Positions 1 to 8,532 of a DNA stretch of 64,000 nucleotides are shown here, piece by piece. This DNA comes from an uncultured delta proteobacterium (GTDB taxonomy: Bacteria; Bdellovibrionota_C; UBA2361; OMII01). The notes beneath the pieces are model-generated. The model had not been told where the DNA came from, did not search any database, and saw only the letters and a list, made by a program, of their open reading frames with translations. The stretch spans positions 64,001 to 128,000 of the forward strand of contig CAIVDM010000191.1 of the NCBI GenBank assembly GCA_903904735.1, in the 5' to 3' direction. How positions within the stretch are numbered: position 1 is the first letter of the stretch; every line of letters starts with the position of its first letter. The position numbers were made by a program, and so were the translations under genes.

Positions 1-2
1 GC

Positions 3-1322
3 CATCGAGGCGCTCTGTTCTTCGCGGACTACGCGCAACGCTTTATCAGATACCTCACCTTCGATTCGGCTGGAACAGCGACATCTCATAGCTTCGCCAC
101 GGAAGTTGGGAGTAATTTGGGCGCAGTGGAGTTGCTCATCGGTCCCGATGAGAACCTGTATGCGGTGTATATTGATCTCAAGACTCGCACGAGTCAGGTT
201 CGTCGCTTCCGAGCCAAGAGCGCTGGAAGCTCCCCTCCTATCGTCAAGGCGAGCGTTAGCCCGCTTCGCGGAGACACTCCGCTCAACGTCACTGTAAGCG
301 CCTCTCAAAGTGTTGATCCGGATGGACAGGATCTCTCCTTTACGTGGGACTTTGGCGATGGAAAAACCGGATCATTCGCAGATGGAAGCCATCAATACGT
401 TAGTCCTGGTGTCTATAACGCCGTGGTCACAGTGACAGAGAAGACGTCACCTTTCTTAAAGAGTTCTCAGTCCTTTGTGGTGCGTGTCGGTATCCCAGCG
501 CCGCTAGCGGTGATAGATGCCCCAACGCCCGGCACTCTTTATGAGGTTGGTGTTCCGATTCAATTCTCTGGTCACGTCGATGGTATGACGGAGCGCGATG
601 TCTCGTATCAGTGGAGCGTTCTGCAGGTTCATAACGAGCATACGCATCTGGTCACGGAGATCGATGGAAAGTCGGGAACGATGGTGCCGACCGAGCATAC
701 GGACAACACCTCGCACGAATTGTGTTTGTTTGTGGATGGAGGGGAGGGGCTCAGTGATGTTCAATGCGTCCGACTCATGGGGAAGACGAGTGCCTATACC
801 TTCAATTCGGAACCCATGGGCGCGCCGATTGTGTACCTCGATGAGGAAAAAGAGGTTGCGGCGCCCTATCTCGCTCATCCGATTGTTGGTTCACGACAAT
901 CGATTGCCGCGAGTCGCATTTTCGCAGGACGTTCATTTATTGGCTGGAGTGATGGCGAGAAAAACGCGGCGCGCACGTTTCTAACGGGTCTGGCTCCTAA
1001 GACATTCACGGCCTTGTACAAGAATCTGCCACCCAAAGGCGTTCTGTCCGCGATGGCGTCTGGGCAGAGTAAGCGAACCCGCAAGCGTGAGATGCGACTC
1101 GATGCCTCAGGCTCGAAAGATCCTGAGGGTGAAGCGCTCAGATTCGACTGGCGCTTTTCAGATGGCCAACGTTTCCGGACTGCCACCGTACGCAAGCGCT
1201 TTGCCAGAGACGGACGTTATAGCCTGCGGCTTACCGTACGAGACCCATTAGGTGGAACGCACCGATCTCGAAACGGCCTAATAGTGCGCGGCAATAGCCA
1301 GGTTAAGCTGACAAGAAGATAG
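3..1322 (+). CDS. Sugar dehydrogenase-like/PKD domain protein, 5' end missing
   Basis: The reading frame is open from the first bases of the window, so only the C-terminal part of a longer protein is seen. The first 60 residues (GALFFADY, then GPDENLYAVYID) look like the last blades of a glucose/sorbosone dehydrogenase-type beta-propeller. A PKD domain follows, with DPDGQDLSFTWDFGDG as its core, then a less clear beta-rich segment. A second PKD-like domain ends the protein, with DASGSKDPEGEALRFDW. PKD domains are usually extracellular binding or spacer modules, so an exported or surface protein is likely. The substrate cannot be told from this fragment. A TTG at 117 could be mistaken for a start, but similarity to the propeller continues upstream of it. 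No clear terminator follows the stop codon. Confidence 0.8.
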   Translation, partial: HRGALFFADYAQRFIRYLTFDSAGTATSHSFATEVGSNLGAVELLIGPDENLYAVYIDLKTRTSQVRRFRAKSAGSSPPIVKASVSPLRGDTPLNVTVSASQSVDPDGQDLSFTWDFGDGKTGSFADGSHQYVSPGVYNAVVTVTEKTSPFLKSSQSFVVRVGIPAPLAVIDAPTPGTLYEVGVPIQFSGHVDGMTERDVSYQWSVLQVHNEHTHLVTEIDGKSGTMVPTEHTDNTSHELCLFVDGGEGLSDVQCVRLMGKTSAYTFNSEPMGAPIVYLDEEKEVAAPYLAHPIVGSRQSIAASRIFAGRSFIGWSDGEKNAARTFLTGLAPKTFTALYKNLPPKGVLSAMASGQSKRTRKREMRLDASGSKDPEGEALRFDWRFSDGQRFRTATVRKRFARDGRYSLRLTVRDPLGGTHRSRNGLIVRGNSQVKLTRR

Positions 1323-1426
1323 GATTATAAGGTCATGGGCGTGACGGAAGTAGCGGTTAGGGGACTAATACTTAGCGCTTGAAAGAATATGTTCTCGAGG
1401 ATGTGTCGAACTATTCGCCAGTTCGA

Positions 1427-1750
1427 TTAGTCGTCAAACGAGAAGCTGGGAGGAACTATCTCTCCCATCATTCGGAGCTGGTTGTTCTTAATCTCGCGGA
1501 GCTCTTTAATTATAGCTTTCTGCCTCTTCTCTTCGTCTTGCTGATAAAAATAATCCCTTTGGGCTTGTTCGGCTATCTCTTGAAGTTGGTAGGTGCGTGT
1601 CCAACGCTCTACATCCGACTTCGGCTCATCCTCATGGTCATGATGATGATGATCATACTCGTTGAGGTGATCATCTGAAACATCATCGCACTCAGCTAGA
1701 GCCACAAGAGGCGTCAGGCACGCGATCATGCCTAGGATTGCGCATTTCAT
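1427..1750 (-). CDS. Small exported His/Asp-rich protein, possibly metal-binding
   Basis: This 107-residue protein starts with a typical signal peptide (hydrophobic stretch to about residue 19, ending LVALAE). Directly after it comes a cluster of Asp, Glu and His residues with the runs DHHHHDHEDE, followed by a charged, probably helical C-terminal half. A good ribosome-binding site (AAGGAG) lies before the ATG. His/Asp-rich runs of this kind often bind zinc, nickel or copper in the periplasm, but no named family was recognised, so metal binding is an inference. The gene stands alone, convergent with the PKD gene. Confidence 0.6.
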   Translation of the reverse strand: MKCAILGMIACLTPLVALAECDDVSDDHLNEYDHHHHDHEDEPKSDVERWTRTYQLQEIAEQAQRDYFYQQDEEKRQKAIIKELREIKNNQLRMMGEIVPPSFSFDD

Positions 1751-2326
1751 GGAGTCTCCTTTTTACTCGCTAGTACCCATCGCGGAGCGCACGTACTATG
1801 CCTTCCCTTACAGTTGTAGGGGAGATGGGAGGGGAAATGAAAGAACCTAATTCATCAGATGAGACACGGCTTCTCTCGCTCGCTAGTTCGCATCACCCTG
1901 TATTTCCATGCACTGAAAGAACACGGAGTAGGGGGATGCCGCCGGGAGTCCTGCAATAGCCCCTCGATCACGATCGGCACGATTAGCCCCCTTCTATTAG
2001 CGATACCGCGCGCGTCCTTGATTGCGCCTGATTAACGAGCGTGGAAAACATCTTGAGTGATAGCTGAAAACCAACTGCCGAAACTCTTGTTCAGACTCGT
2101 CTAAGGGCTATCTGGAGCGCGCCTGATAACTGTGGAACTCGTTCGTCTAAGGTCCTGACGGACTCTTTCATTTCGATAATCGTGTAAGCCTGCCGAACTC
2201 ATTGAGATGTGTGTTATCGGTCACTTGCTGACCGTAAGTTGAAATTAAAGCGCTTATATTGACCGATAACGTTACTTATCGGTCAATGTTGTGCGGGGGT
2301 GGGTATGCCCTTTTTGTACCCTGGAT
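1751..2326. other. Long intergenic region before the secretion system genes
   Basis: About 575 bases hold no gene I can support. A possible 40-codon plus-strand frame at 1837-1959 has a good ribosome-binding site (GGGAGGGG) but no recognisable product, so it is not called. The nonamer CGTCTAAGG occurs at 2098-2106 and 2144-2152, exactly 46 bases apart. The inverted repeats at 2214-2286 are listed separately. The region could hold regulatory sites or a transfer origin, but nothing seen decides this. Confidence 0.4.
2214..2286. promoter_or_regulatory. Cluster of four TGACCG half-sites in two inverted repeats
   Basis: CGGTCA and TGACCG face each other across five bases at 2218-2234. TTGACCGATAA and TTATCGGTCAA form a perfect 11-base inverted repeat with a six-base spacer at 2259-2286. 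A ten-base word, TTATCGGTCA, is shared by the two elements (2214-2223 and 2276-2285). Spaced palindromes of this sort are typical of binding sites for dimeric regulators or partition-type proteins. No T-run follows, so they are not terminators. Confidence 0.5.
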
Positions 2327-2365
2327 AACAAAATGGGCCGCGATCTTTGATTAGACCGCGACCCA
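2327..2365 (-). terminator. Rho-independent terminator of the coupling-protein operon
   Basis: Stems at 2334-2346 and 2353-2365 (TGGGCCGCGATCT against AGACCGCGACCCA) enclose a six-base loop. Read on the minus strand, the hairpin is followed by TTTTGTT. It lies about 45 bases past the stop codon of the minus-strand gene ending at 2410. Confidence 0.75.
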
Positions 2366-2409
2366 TCTCAAGTCTACCCAAGGTTCCATGAAGGAAGATG
2401 CGCTCTTTC

Positions 2410-2895
2410 CTACGCCTCAAGCAGCGCGGGTTTGTGGGTACCAGCTTCGCCAGCGAGGATCATTACCGAGTTGCATGAAAGCTCGAGGCACAGGAGGTCT
2501 CGTGGCCCAAGCTTAATTCGTCGGCGTTCCTCTTCCGTGCGTCCCGTGACGATTCGAAGCCAACAGGTTTCCTCACCACTGAGCTTTCCCTGCTGTCCTC
2601 GGGGCTTGTCTCGATAGAGTTTAATCAAAGTGTCTGACTCGCTCTCCACTTCGCCGCTTTGTAGGATGACGTTCTCATCGAGCGATTCAACGCCGTAAAG
2701 GAAAGCTCTCGTCGTCGCCCAGAGTCCGCCTATGGCGTCTATTGGGAGTAGCATATCTAAACTACCAGGGGCTCCTGGGGCTTCCGCGCCATTCACGATC
2801 GGAATGTAGAAGAGTCTGAGACCGTCTGGTTCAGGTACCAGCTGAAGTCTACCAAATGATTTATTGATCGAAAAAGTTACGCCGCCATGATACAT
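2410..2895 (-). CDS. Hypothetical protein, last gene of the coupling-protein operon
   Basis: This 161-residue protein is not recognised. It has no signal peptide and no membrane segment and is probably a soluble cytoplasmic protein of mixed alpha/beta character. The ATG has a convincing ribosome-binding site (GGGGAAGG). It lies 234 bases downstream of the coupling ATPase, on the same strand, and is followed by a strong terminator, so it probably belongs to that operon. Its place suggests an accessory role in the secretion system, such as an adaptor, chaperone or regulator. That is inference only. Confidence 0.6.
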   Translation of the reverse strand: MYHGGVTFSINKSFGRLQLVPEPDGLRLFYIPIVNGAEAPGAPGSLDMLLPIDAIGGLWATTRAFLYGVESLDENVILQSGEVESESDTLIKLYRDKPRGQQGKLSGEETCWLRIVTGRTEEERRRIKLGPRDLLCLELSCNSVMILAGEAGTHKPALLEA

Positions 2896-3129
2896 AGAAA
2901 ACCTTCCCCTTGTTCAGTACAACCTGCTCTACTTATAGCTGACTCGCAGTCACCCACATTTTGACGATCGTGACATTCTGGGTAAACCTTAAGCTTTCCG
3001 CGAGCATCGCAATTCTTCGTCTCTGCTATCCACCAGGTTAACGCTTGTTGGTGAACAGAATGTCGTTTCCGGAACGATACTGCGGATACATTCTTATGGC
3101 AAGATGAATGGAGTTCGACATCATCAGCG

Positions 3130-5340
3130 CTATTTCTTAAAGCGTAAAGGCCCCGTCTTGGGTCCTTTGCCCGGAGGTGGTGCCCCCCTCTCTTCCCTTG
3201 GAATTGATGTCTTTGGCTCACCTTTGGTCGTTGCTGACTTCTCGGAAGTCTTCTGATTTGAGGGCTCCGGCGAAGCCTCCGCTACGGCAGCTTGAGAAGG
3301 CGGTCGCGTGATGGCCGTCACTGTCCCGCGTGGGCGGGCTCCACCACGTGGCATCATATTTAACTTAAACGATCCGGGCTGTGCCTCACCGCCAGAAGCG
3401 GAGGTGCCGCCAGCGGCTGTATGCGCGCCTGGCTTTGAAGGTCCCTCGCTCGCGCGCTTGTCGCCTGGCTGTTGGGTATCAGCGCGTGGCTTCGTGGCGA
3501 ACTTGGCGGATGTCTCATCCTGTTCCTGCGAGAGGATGCGCTCATCGACCCAGTCAGCGAGTCCAATCTCGTCCATCTCGAATCTTTCCGGATGAACGAT
3601 GAACTCTCTTCCCTCCCAGGTGTCAGGAATAGAGGCGTTAAACCAGAACGATCTCCCCTTCACAATTTTTCCGTTGCCAAGATCGAACCACGCCAGTCCC
3701 TTTTCGGCTGACATCTCATGTTTCAGCTCTTCGGCGCTCACTAGATCCTCTTCGTCCTCGGAGTAGCTAATTGTCTGAGATTCGCCACCAGTGCGCCGAG
3801 CTTGAAAGTCGAGTGTTCCCTTGAGAATTGAGTGAGATGCTCCCGTAGTGACTCCGGCTCCCACAGACTTTTTGGTCGAGGTAATCTTTCCGAACCATTC
3901 AGTCATGTCGGCCGCGGTTCGGTTGTCTCCAATTCGCATCATGACTTTTAAGTTCACGTTCGCCATGACGCGCTCGTAAAACGCCTCACTCAGGCCCATC
4001 GCCGCGTCGGTAAGACCACCAGTTGATTGAGCGCCGAATAACAGGGCGAAGCGCCCTCTTCTCGCTAGCTCGAACAAGTTCGCCCATGTGGGACCGAACG
4101 TGGACGATCCCTCATCGATAATCACGAGGTGAGGATCCTCTAGGTTGTGTATTCGGCTTGACGTTATCTCTCCGATTGATACCTCAAGGTCCTCTCGAAA
4201 AACTTTAACCATCCGCGCCGCTGACTCCGCTTCTTCGAGGCGCGGTAACATGAAATAAATTATCTTCCCGCGTAGTATAGCGTCACTGAGAACGAGATCT
4301 GTAGATTTGGTGCAAAAGATCTCACCCGCGGCGCTCCCCGCGATAGCGTGTAGCTCTGAGGCTATACCGCGGAGATTGTCCGTGATACGGGCGGTGTCGA
4401 GAACTCCCTTAACGCTTCGATAGCTTGACGCTAAGTGTCCAAGCTCAACCATCGCTTGGCGGGCACCGATCTTGTTGAGCATATTTCGGAGCTGTGGATA
4501 CGCCAACTGAAACGCCGAGAGGGCAACGGCGATGTCACGCATCGACCACGCTAATCCGAAGCTCTCCATGGCGCGAACCATGCGGTAGATTGAGTCAGCC
4601 GCTAATCGGTCATAATGCTTTGTTGTGCTTTGGTCCGACGTTGGTGGCAGGCCCGCTCTGAGGACCTTTCGCGCCTTTACATCCGCGCGCTGGTTGGTCA
4701 TGACAAAATTGTACGAGTGGACCGCTTCAAACGGGTCTATTACTATCAGATCCTCGATTCGGCCCGTGACGCACGCCATAAGTATAATATGCGCCAAGGT
4801 GGCGGAGTCGCGTTTGGCGTCGATGAAGGTGCAACCACTCGCGCGTCCCCGAGCCATCTGTTGAAACATTAACGACTCGAGCCAAAGCGTCTTTCCTACG
4901 CCGGTTTTCGCGAAGACCGCGCCGTGTGTGCATATCTCATCGTCGTCGACCCATAGAGGAGAACCGGATTCAAGCTCAAATCCGACAAGATACCTGTCTA
5001 GCATCTTCTTGTTCTTCGCTCTCGCCGTCTCGATCGCGTTTCCAAGACATTCTCGCTCTGGAGGCATTCCTAGAACATCCCTACCACCTCGAAAAGCTGC
5101 CTCCCGGTTGCGCTCAAGTTCAAGAGACTGTCGCTTGGCGAACTGAAACGCTCCAGCGCTCAGCGCCGCGGCCGGAATAGCACCCAGACTGAAGAGAAAT
5201 CCTGGATCCATCGAGGCCAACATCGGCGAAAAAGCTGCGCCGAGAGCGCCTAGTGAGGCGAAGGCTCCCTTCGTGATCATCGCCCTAAGCTGCTCGTCGT
5301 GTTGAGCGCCGAAATCAGAGCGTTTGTAGTCCCGAGCCAT
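3130..5340 (-). CDS. traD: TraD/VirD4-like type IV secretion coupling ATPase
   Basis: This 736-residue protein matches T4SS coupling proteins, which select substrates and feed them to the secretion channel. Two hydrophobic stretches near residues 24-66 would anchor it in the inner membrane. A Walker A motif (AKTGVGKT, residues 144-151) follows, then a Walker B motif (HLVIIDEG, about residue 405) and a TraD/TraG-like motif, FGAQSTGG. The last 130 or so residues are rich in Pro, Gly, Lys and Ser and look disordered; in relatives such tails bind substrates or adaptors. The start has an AAAGGA ribosome-binding site. It is 13 bases downstream of the large membrane protein gene, so the two are co-transcribed. 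The family is clear, but the exact subfamily (TraD, TraG or DotL) is not. Confidence 0.85.
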   Translation of the reverse strand: MARDYKRSDFGAQHDEQLRAMITKGAFASLGALGAAFSPMLASMDPGFLFSLGAIPAAALSAGAFQFAKRQSLELERNREAAFRGGRDVLGMPPERECLGNAIETARAKNKKMLDRYLVGFELESGSPLWVDDDEICTHGAVFAKTGVGKTLWLESLMFQQMARGRASGCTFIDAKRDSATLAHIILMACVTGRIEDLIVIDPFEAVHSYNFVMTNQRADVKARKVLRAGLPPTSDQSTTKHYDRLAADSIYRMVRAMESFGLAWSMRDIAVALSAFQLAYPQLRNMLNKIGARQAMVELGHLASSYRSVKGVLDTARITDNLRGIASELHAIAGSAAGEIFCTKSTDLVLSDAILRGKIIYFMLPRLEEAESAARMVKVFREDLEVSIGEITSSRIHNLEDPHLVIIDEGSSTFGPTWANLFELARRGRFALLFGAQSTGGLTDAAMGLSEAFYERVMANVNLKVMMRIGDNRTAADMTEWFGKITSTKKSVGAGVTTGASHSILKGTLDFQARRTGGESQTISYSEDEEDLVSAEELKHEMSAEKGLAWFDLGNGKIVKGRSFWFNASIPDTWEGREFIVHPERFEMDEIGLADWVDERILSQEQDETSAKFATKPRADTQQPGDKRASEGPSKPGAHTAAGGTSASGGEAQPGSFKLNMMPRGGARPRGTVTAITRPPSQAAVAEASPEPSNQKTSEKSATTKGEPKTSIPREERGAPPPGKGPKTGPLRFKK

Positions 5341-5353
5341 GATTTAGATTCCT

Positions 5354-7420
5354 TTAAGAGACCACCGTGGATTGCTTCGCGGGATCGTCGATGGGGTCGT
5401 CAATCTCCTCGATACCCTGAAGCAACTTCTCATAGTCTTCCACAGTTTCGGCCATTGTAACTTTACGCACGTACACGAAGCGGTTCGCCCACTGGCGTCC
5501 CCACCGCGGTACCAGCTTTGAACCTCTCACAGGCACCATGCCTGACTTACCCAGCAACCCCAGAGAATTGACCCCATCCAATTGATGCTCAGGCTTAAAC
5601 ACCGCGAAAATGGTCGAGGTCTCTGGCACCGAGTAGTCCCCCACTCTGCTCGCCAGCCATCCGTATGAGGACAGGATCACTTTCAGCGCGAGCCAGTCCG
5701 ACAGATCATCTCGGCGCATACCGTGCAATTCGGCGATCTTCACCAACTCATCTTCGCGGGGGGGCGTGTGAAGTCGATCAAAAGAAAGTTGCTCGATTGG
5801 CCCCGTGTCACCATCCGGTGTGTGAAGTCGCTGCAATTGCTGCTTGGTTCGAACTCGCTCTAAGAGGTAGTGCATACGCGGAATTATTGAGGGAGGCACT
5901 ACCTCACGAAGAAGGGCGACCGCTTTCATTACCGGAAGGAAGAGTAGGTCTGTCGGAGTGGAATAACTATGAGCGGATATCTCAGGGGTGAGGACCGTTC
6001 CGCTCTCGAAGAACTCGCGGCACCAGGACTGGTGCGATTCCCGGACTATACCAACCAGCTCCACCTCATCAGTGACCGCCGTGAGCTCATGAGGAGATGC
6101 CAGGAACACTTCCATCCACTGTCGTAGAACCCAACAGTCATCGGTCATGTCGATTGGCATTCGTACCGGCGCGAACGCGCTTTTACGGGCGGCATAGATA
6201 AGGGCGCGTCTAATTCTGCTTCGTTGCTCAAATGAGTAGTCCTTCGGATACTCGATAACCGAGTGCAGGACCGCGCGCGCGCTTAAGTGAGGAAAGTTTG
6301 ATCTTCGCACCCATTTCCCACCCTCAAATGAGTGCGCTAAAATCTTCCCACTTTCAAGCGCCAATAACGCCGTGGCGATCTCGCATGGCGAAATGGACGC
6401 TATTTCAGCGCGCATCGCTGGAGAGAGCACTTGGTGTAGGGATTGACGCACACGTTGAGCGAATTCCCTCGAGCTCAGCGCGGTGGTTTGTGTCCGCGAC
6501 GCGGAGTCTGCCTCCTCTTTCGGGACTTGACCAGCGCGGTAGATCGAATGAAGTTGGAGAGTTGAGTCGAGCAAGCACGCCGTATTCGAAGCGACGGTAT
6601 CGCCAGCGAAGGAGCTTTTTAAAAGCTCCTCCTCTTCTTGTAAGGCCACATATGGCGCGGTTTCTCCATTCTTCACGAGGATCCGCGTAAGAAACTCATT
6701 GGTAGGGTTTGCCGCTCCGTGCTGCTTAATCACTCGCCATATCGCGGATGCGTGGGCTTCCGTCGTTGAGGAGAACTGCGGACAGGCAAACCCCCGAATT
6801 TGCACATCGGGCGCTCCATTTGAAGCTAGCTTATCGAGACCAGCTCGAGCCCCGGAGTAAAAAACCCGCCCATTTCCCATCTGACCAAGCGCGTCCTCTT
6901 TGGTGTAGGCGCGCACACCGGTGATGCCGAAAAAGAAAGCCACTAAAGCAGCGACGATACACAGCCTCGCGGCTGCGAAGACGAAAAACAGCACTCTAAC
7001 TGTGCCAGTATGGAACGCGAGATATGCCCTGCCAAGTAAACCCAACTCGTCGGCGGGTACTGATGCCGCGTTTGAGTTCGTCGCGCTGTGCATTACCAAG
7101 GTTGAGAGGCTGTCAAAGAGTTCGGCTTCCTGACGAATTCCATGCCGCGCTAGCCACTCGCGATAGGACTCCCATTCGGACGCGAATCCTTGAGCCCAGG
7201 GCTGCTGTATTGAAACGAGGTCTTGTTCAACGAGTATTCGGTCGCGCTCGGGGGACCGTGAGGGAGACTGACTGAGGTGAGATATGAATAGCGCCGCGAA
7301 CAGCGAGATGATAAGGCCCCACGCCAGCTGGACAATCGCCCGCAGAATCTTCCGTCTTTTCGACGAGCGAAGGAGCGTGCTGATTTCCCTATCATTGGGA
7401 GATGGAAGACCCTCTGTCAC
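5354..7420 (-). CDS. Large inner-membrane partner of the coupling protein, possibly DotM-like
   Basis: This 688-residue protein has a hydrophobic segment at about residues 27-46 and another at about 140-168, then a cytoplasmic region of some 500 residues. A stretch around residues 375-430 has the form ARKSAF..., with a Trp-Val-Leu about 15 residues on. This loosely resembles the C-terminal domain of DotM/IcmP/TrbA, the partner of the DotL/TrbC coupling protein in IncI-type systems. The match is by eye and weak; the immediate linkage to a coupling ATPase supports it. The protein is much longer than DotM (about 380 residues), so a separate family remains possible. It starts with GTG, preceded by AGAGGG. 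Confidence 0.45.
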   Translation of the reverse strand: MTEGLPSPNDREISTLLRSSKRRKILRAIVQLAWGLIISLFAALFISHLSQSPSRSPERDRILVEQDLVSIQQPWAQGFASEWESYREWLARHGIRQEAELFDSLSTLVMHSATNSNAASVPADELGLLGRAYLAFHTGTVRVLFFVFAAARLCIVAALVAFFFGITGVRAYTKEDALGQMGNGRVFYSGARAGLDKLASNGAPDVQIRGFACPQFSSTTEAHASAIWRVIKQHGAANPTNEFLTRILVKNGETAPYVALQEEEELLKSSFAGDTVASNTACLLDSTLQLHSIYRAGQVPKEEADSASRTQTTALSSREFAQRVRQSLHQVLSPAMRAEIASISPCEIATALLALESGKILAHSFEGGKWVRRSNFPHLSARAVLHSVIEYPKDYSFEQRSRIRRALIYAARKSAFAPVRMPIDMTDDCWVLRQWMEVFLASPHELTAVTDEVELVGIVRESHQSWCREFFESGTVLTPEISAHSYSTPTDLLFLPVMKAVALLREVVPPSIIPRMHYLLERVRTKQQLQRLHTPDGDTGPIEQLSFDRLHTPPREDELVKIAELHGMRRDDLSDWLALKVILSSYGWLASRVGDYSVPETSTIFAVFKPEHQLDGVNSLGLLGKSGMVPVRGSKLVPRWGRQWANRFVYVRKVTMAETVEDYEKLLQGIEEIDDPIDDPAKQSTVVS

Positions 7421-7464
7421 GTACGCACCCTCTTAATAACCGCAATCTATAAACCCACCGCCTA

Positions 7465-7493
7465 AGTCTAAGGTGAGGTTTCTATTGGATCAA
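7465..7493 (-). promoter_or_regulatory. Likely promoter of the coupling-protein operon
   Basis: On the minus strand, TTGATC and TAGACT are separated by 17 bases, a reasonable sigma-70-type pair. Transcription would start near 7458, giving a leader of about 38 bases before the GTG at 7420. Confidence 0.4.
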
Positions 7494-7733
7494 TACAGCC
7501 TCTGCGCGCGCCGACTAGCTTCCACCTCCGATAGGAAACATTCGTAGTGGTTCGATTCATATCAAACCAATAAGCTCCGAAGGTCGGCTACGAAGGACTA
7601 TGACTGCCCCCTAAGTTCTTCGGTAGAATAGTGAATTTACACGAGACTTTAAGCGGTCCATCCTTAAGTTTTTCCAGGATTGGTCCGACTGCTTAGAGGG
7701 GACGGAAGATTTGCTCAGTGCTAATAGGGGGTT
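7494..7733. other. Divergent control region between the two secretion operons
   Basis: The 313-base gap between the two T4SS operons holds the minus-strand promoter at 7465-7493. I see only weak candidates for the plus-strand promoter, for example TAGAAT near 7624-7629, without a good -35 element. Two GGTCC words flank ATCCT and AGGAT near 7660-7690, which could form a hairpin. No reading frame in it is convincing. Confidence 0.35.
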
Positions 7734-8087
7734 ATGATGGTTAGAATGGCTTTGGTTGGGTCTGCGCTACTACTGATGGTCGGGTTCATCGTGCAATCAT
7801 CGTATGCGGATTCGGTTAACCTCGGGCAGGCAAGCCAAGAGGAATCAGCGGAAGCGGTCGCCCATTACGCTCGTTCTCGAGCGCTCCTAATATCGGCGAT
7901 TCACGAGTTCGACCAAGCCCGAAAGATAGCTAAGCCTGACGAGCTACTTGATAGCACGAAATGGCGTAACACACTGATAGATCGAGCGGAGGACCTCGAA
8001 AGAGTCCTCGACCCTCAGCCGAAGGCCACAAAGGGAGGAATTAAGTTTTCTGCCGACCCGAGACTTTTACCTGAAGCAAGTAAGTAA
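7734..8087 (+). CDS. Exported helical protein, first gene of the T4SS core operon
   Basis: This 117-residue protein has an N-terminal signal peptide (hydrophobic to about residue 22, then SSYAD). Its mature part is charged and helix-prone. ATG codons at 7734 and 7737 are both usable; a GGGGG run sits just upstream. It opens the plus-strand operon, 35 bases before the TraL-like gene. No family was recognised. It is unlike the pilin encoded at the other end of the operon, having no second hydrophobic segment. A periplasmic role in assembly is possible. Confidence 0.6.
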   Translation: MMVRMALVGSALLLMVGFIVQSSYADSVNLGQASQEESAEAVAHYARSRALLISAIHEFDQARKIAKPDELLDSTKWRNTLIDRAEDLERVLDPQPKATKGGIKFSADPRLLPEASK

Positions 8088-8122
8088 CAAGCGATGATTA
8101 CACATAGAGGCATAAACCAACT

Positions 8123-8515
8123 ATGGATGACGGGCACGTAATTCCATCACTGAATGAGGATTGGAGCTTTGCTGGAGCGAAGCTCATGGAATGGATGGCG
8201 GGAATGACCACGGCGTTCCTGGCCAGCAACCTGTTCGAGAAGCCGGCGCATTACATGCCCCTTCTCATCATCATCATGATCGGTACTACCCTAACTCTCG
8301 CGACGCTGCGCAAGAAGTTTCCGGATGAGGAGCGTGGAGTAATGCATCTTTTTATGACTTGTTTGGGCTTCGCGCCTCCGGGAATACCAGCCCCCGCGAG
8401 GATACAGCCTCGGTGGAGTGGTGGCCGAATCAGTACCCTCGCTCCCTCTAGCTTGTTTATGCAGCTAGAACTAGACGATGTCGTAAATCGACCTCGAGAG
8501 GATCAAGGACACTAG
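8123..8515 (+). CDS. traL: TraL/VirB3-like inner-membrane T4SS protein
   Basis: This small protein has hydrophobic stretches at about residues 24-34 and 44-60, with the phrase ATLRKKFPDEERG between the membrane part and a Pro-rich segment (APPGIPAPA). The size, the short hydrophobic hairpin and the position immediately before a TraE homologue fit TraL of F/SXT-type systems, the VirB3 counterpart. VirB3-like proteins sit in the inner membrane next to the VirB4/TraC ATPase. The C-terminal 40 residues extend past the usual TraL length of about 90-100. The assignment rests on context and general shape more than on motifs. Confidence 0.6.
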   Translation: MDDGHVIPSLNEDWSFAGAKLMEWMAGMTTAFLASNLFEKPAHYMPLLIIIMIGTTLTLATLRKKFPDEERGVMHLFMTCLGFAPPGIPAPARIQPRWSGGRISTLAPSSLFMQLELDDVVNRPREDQGH

Positions 8516-8532
8516 GCGAACTAAGGTAGAGT

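Noticed and set aside
1379-1678. A 99-residue hydrophobic plus-strand frame with many Met and Ile codons
   Set aside because: It is antisense to the His-rich exported gene, whose signal peptide and ribosome-binding site are far better. The run of Met codons is only the complement of its His codons.
2877-3221. A 114-residue minus-strand frame
   Set aside because: It overlaps the coupling ATPase end and the next gene's start in another frame and shows no signal, motif or ribosome-binding site.
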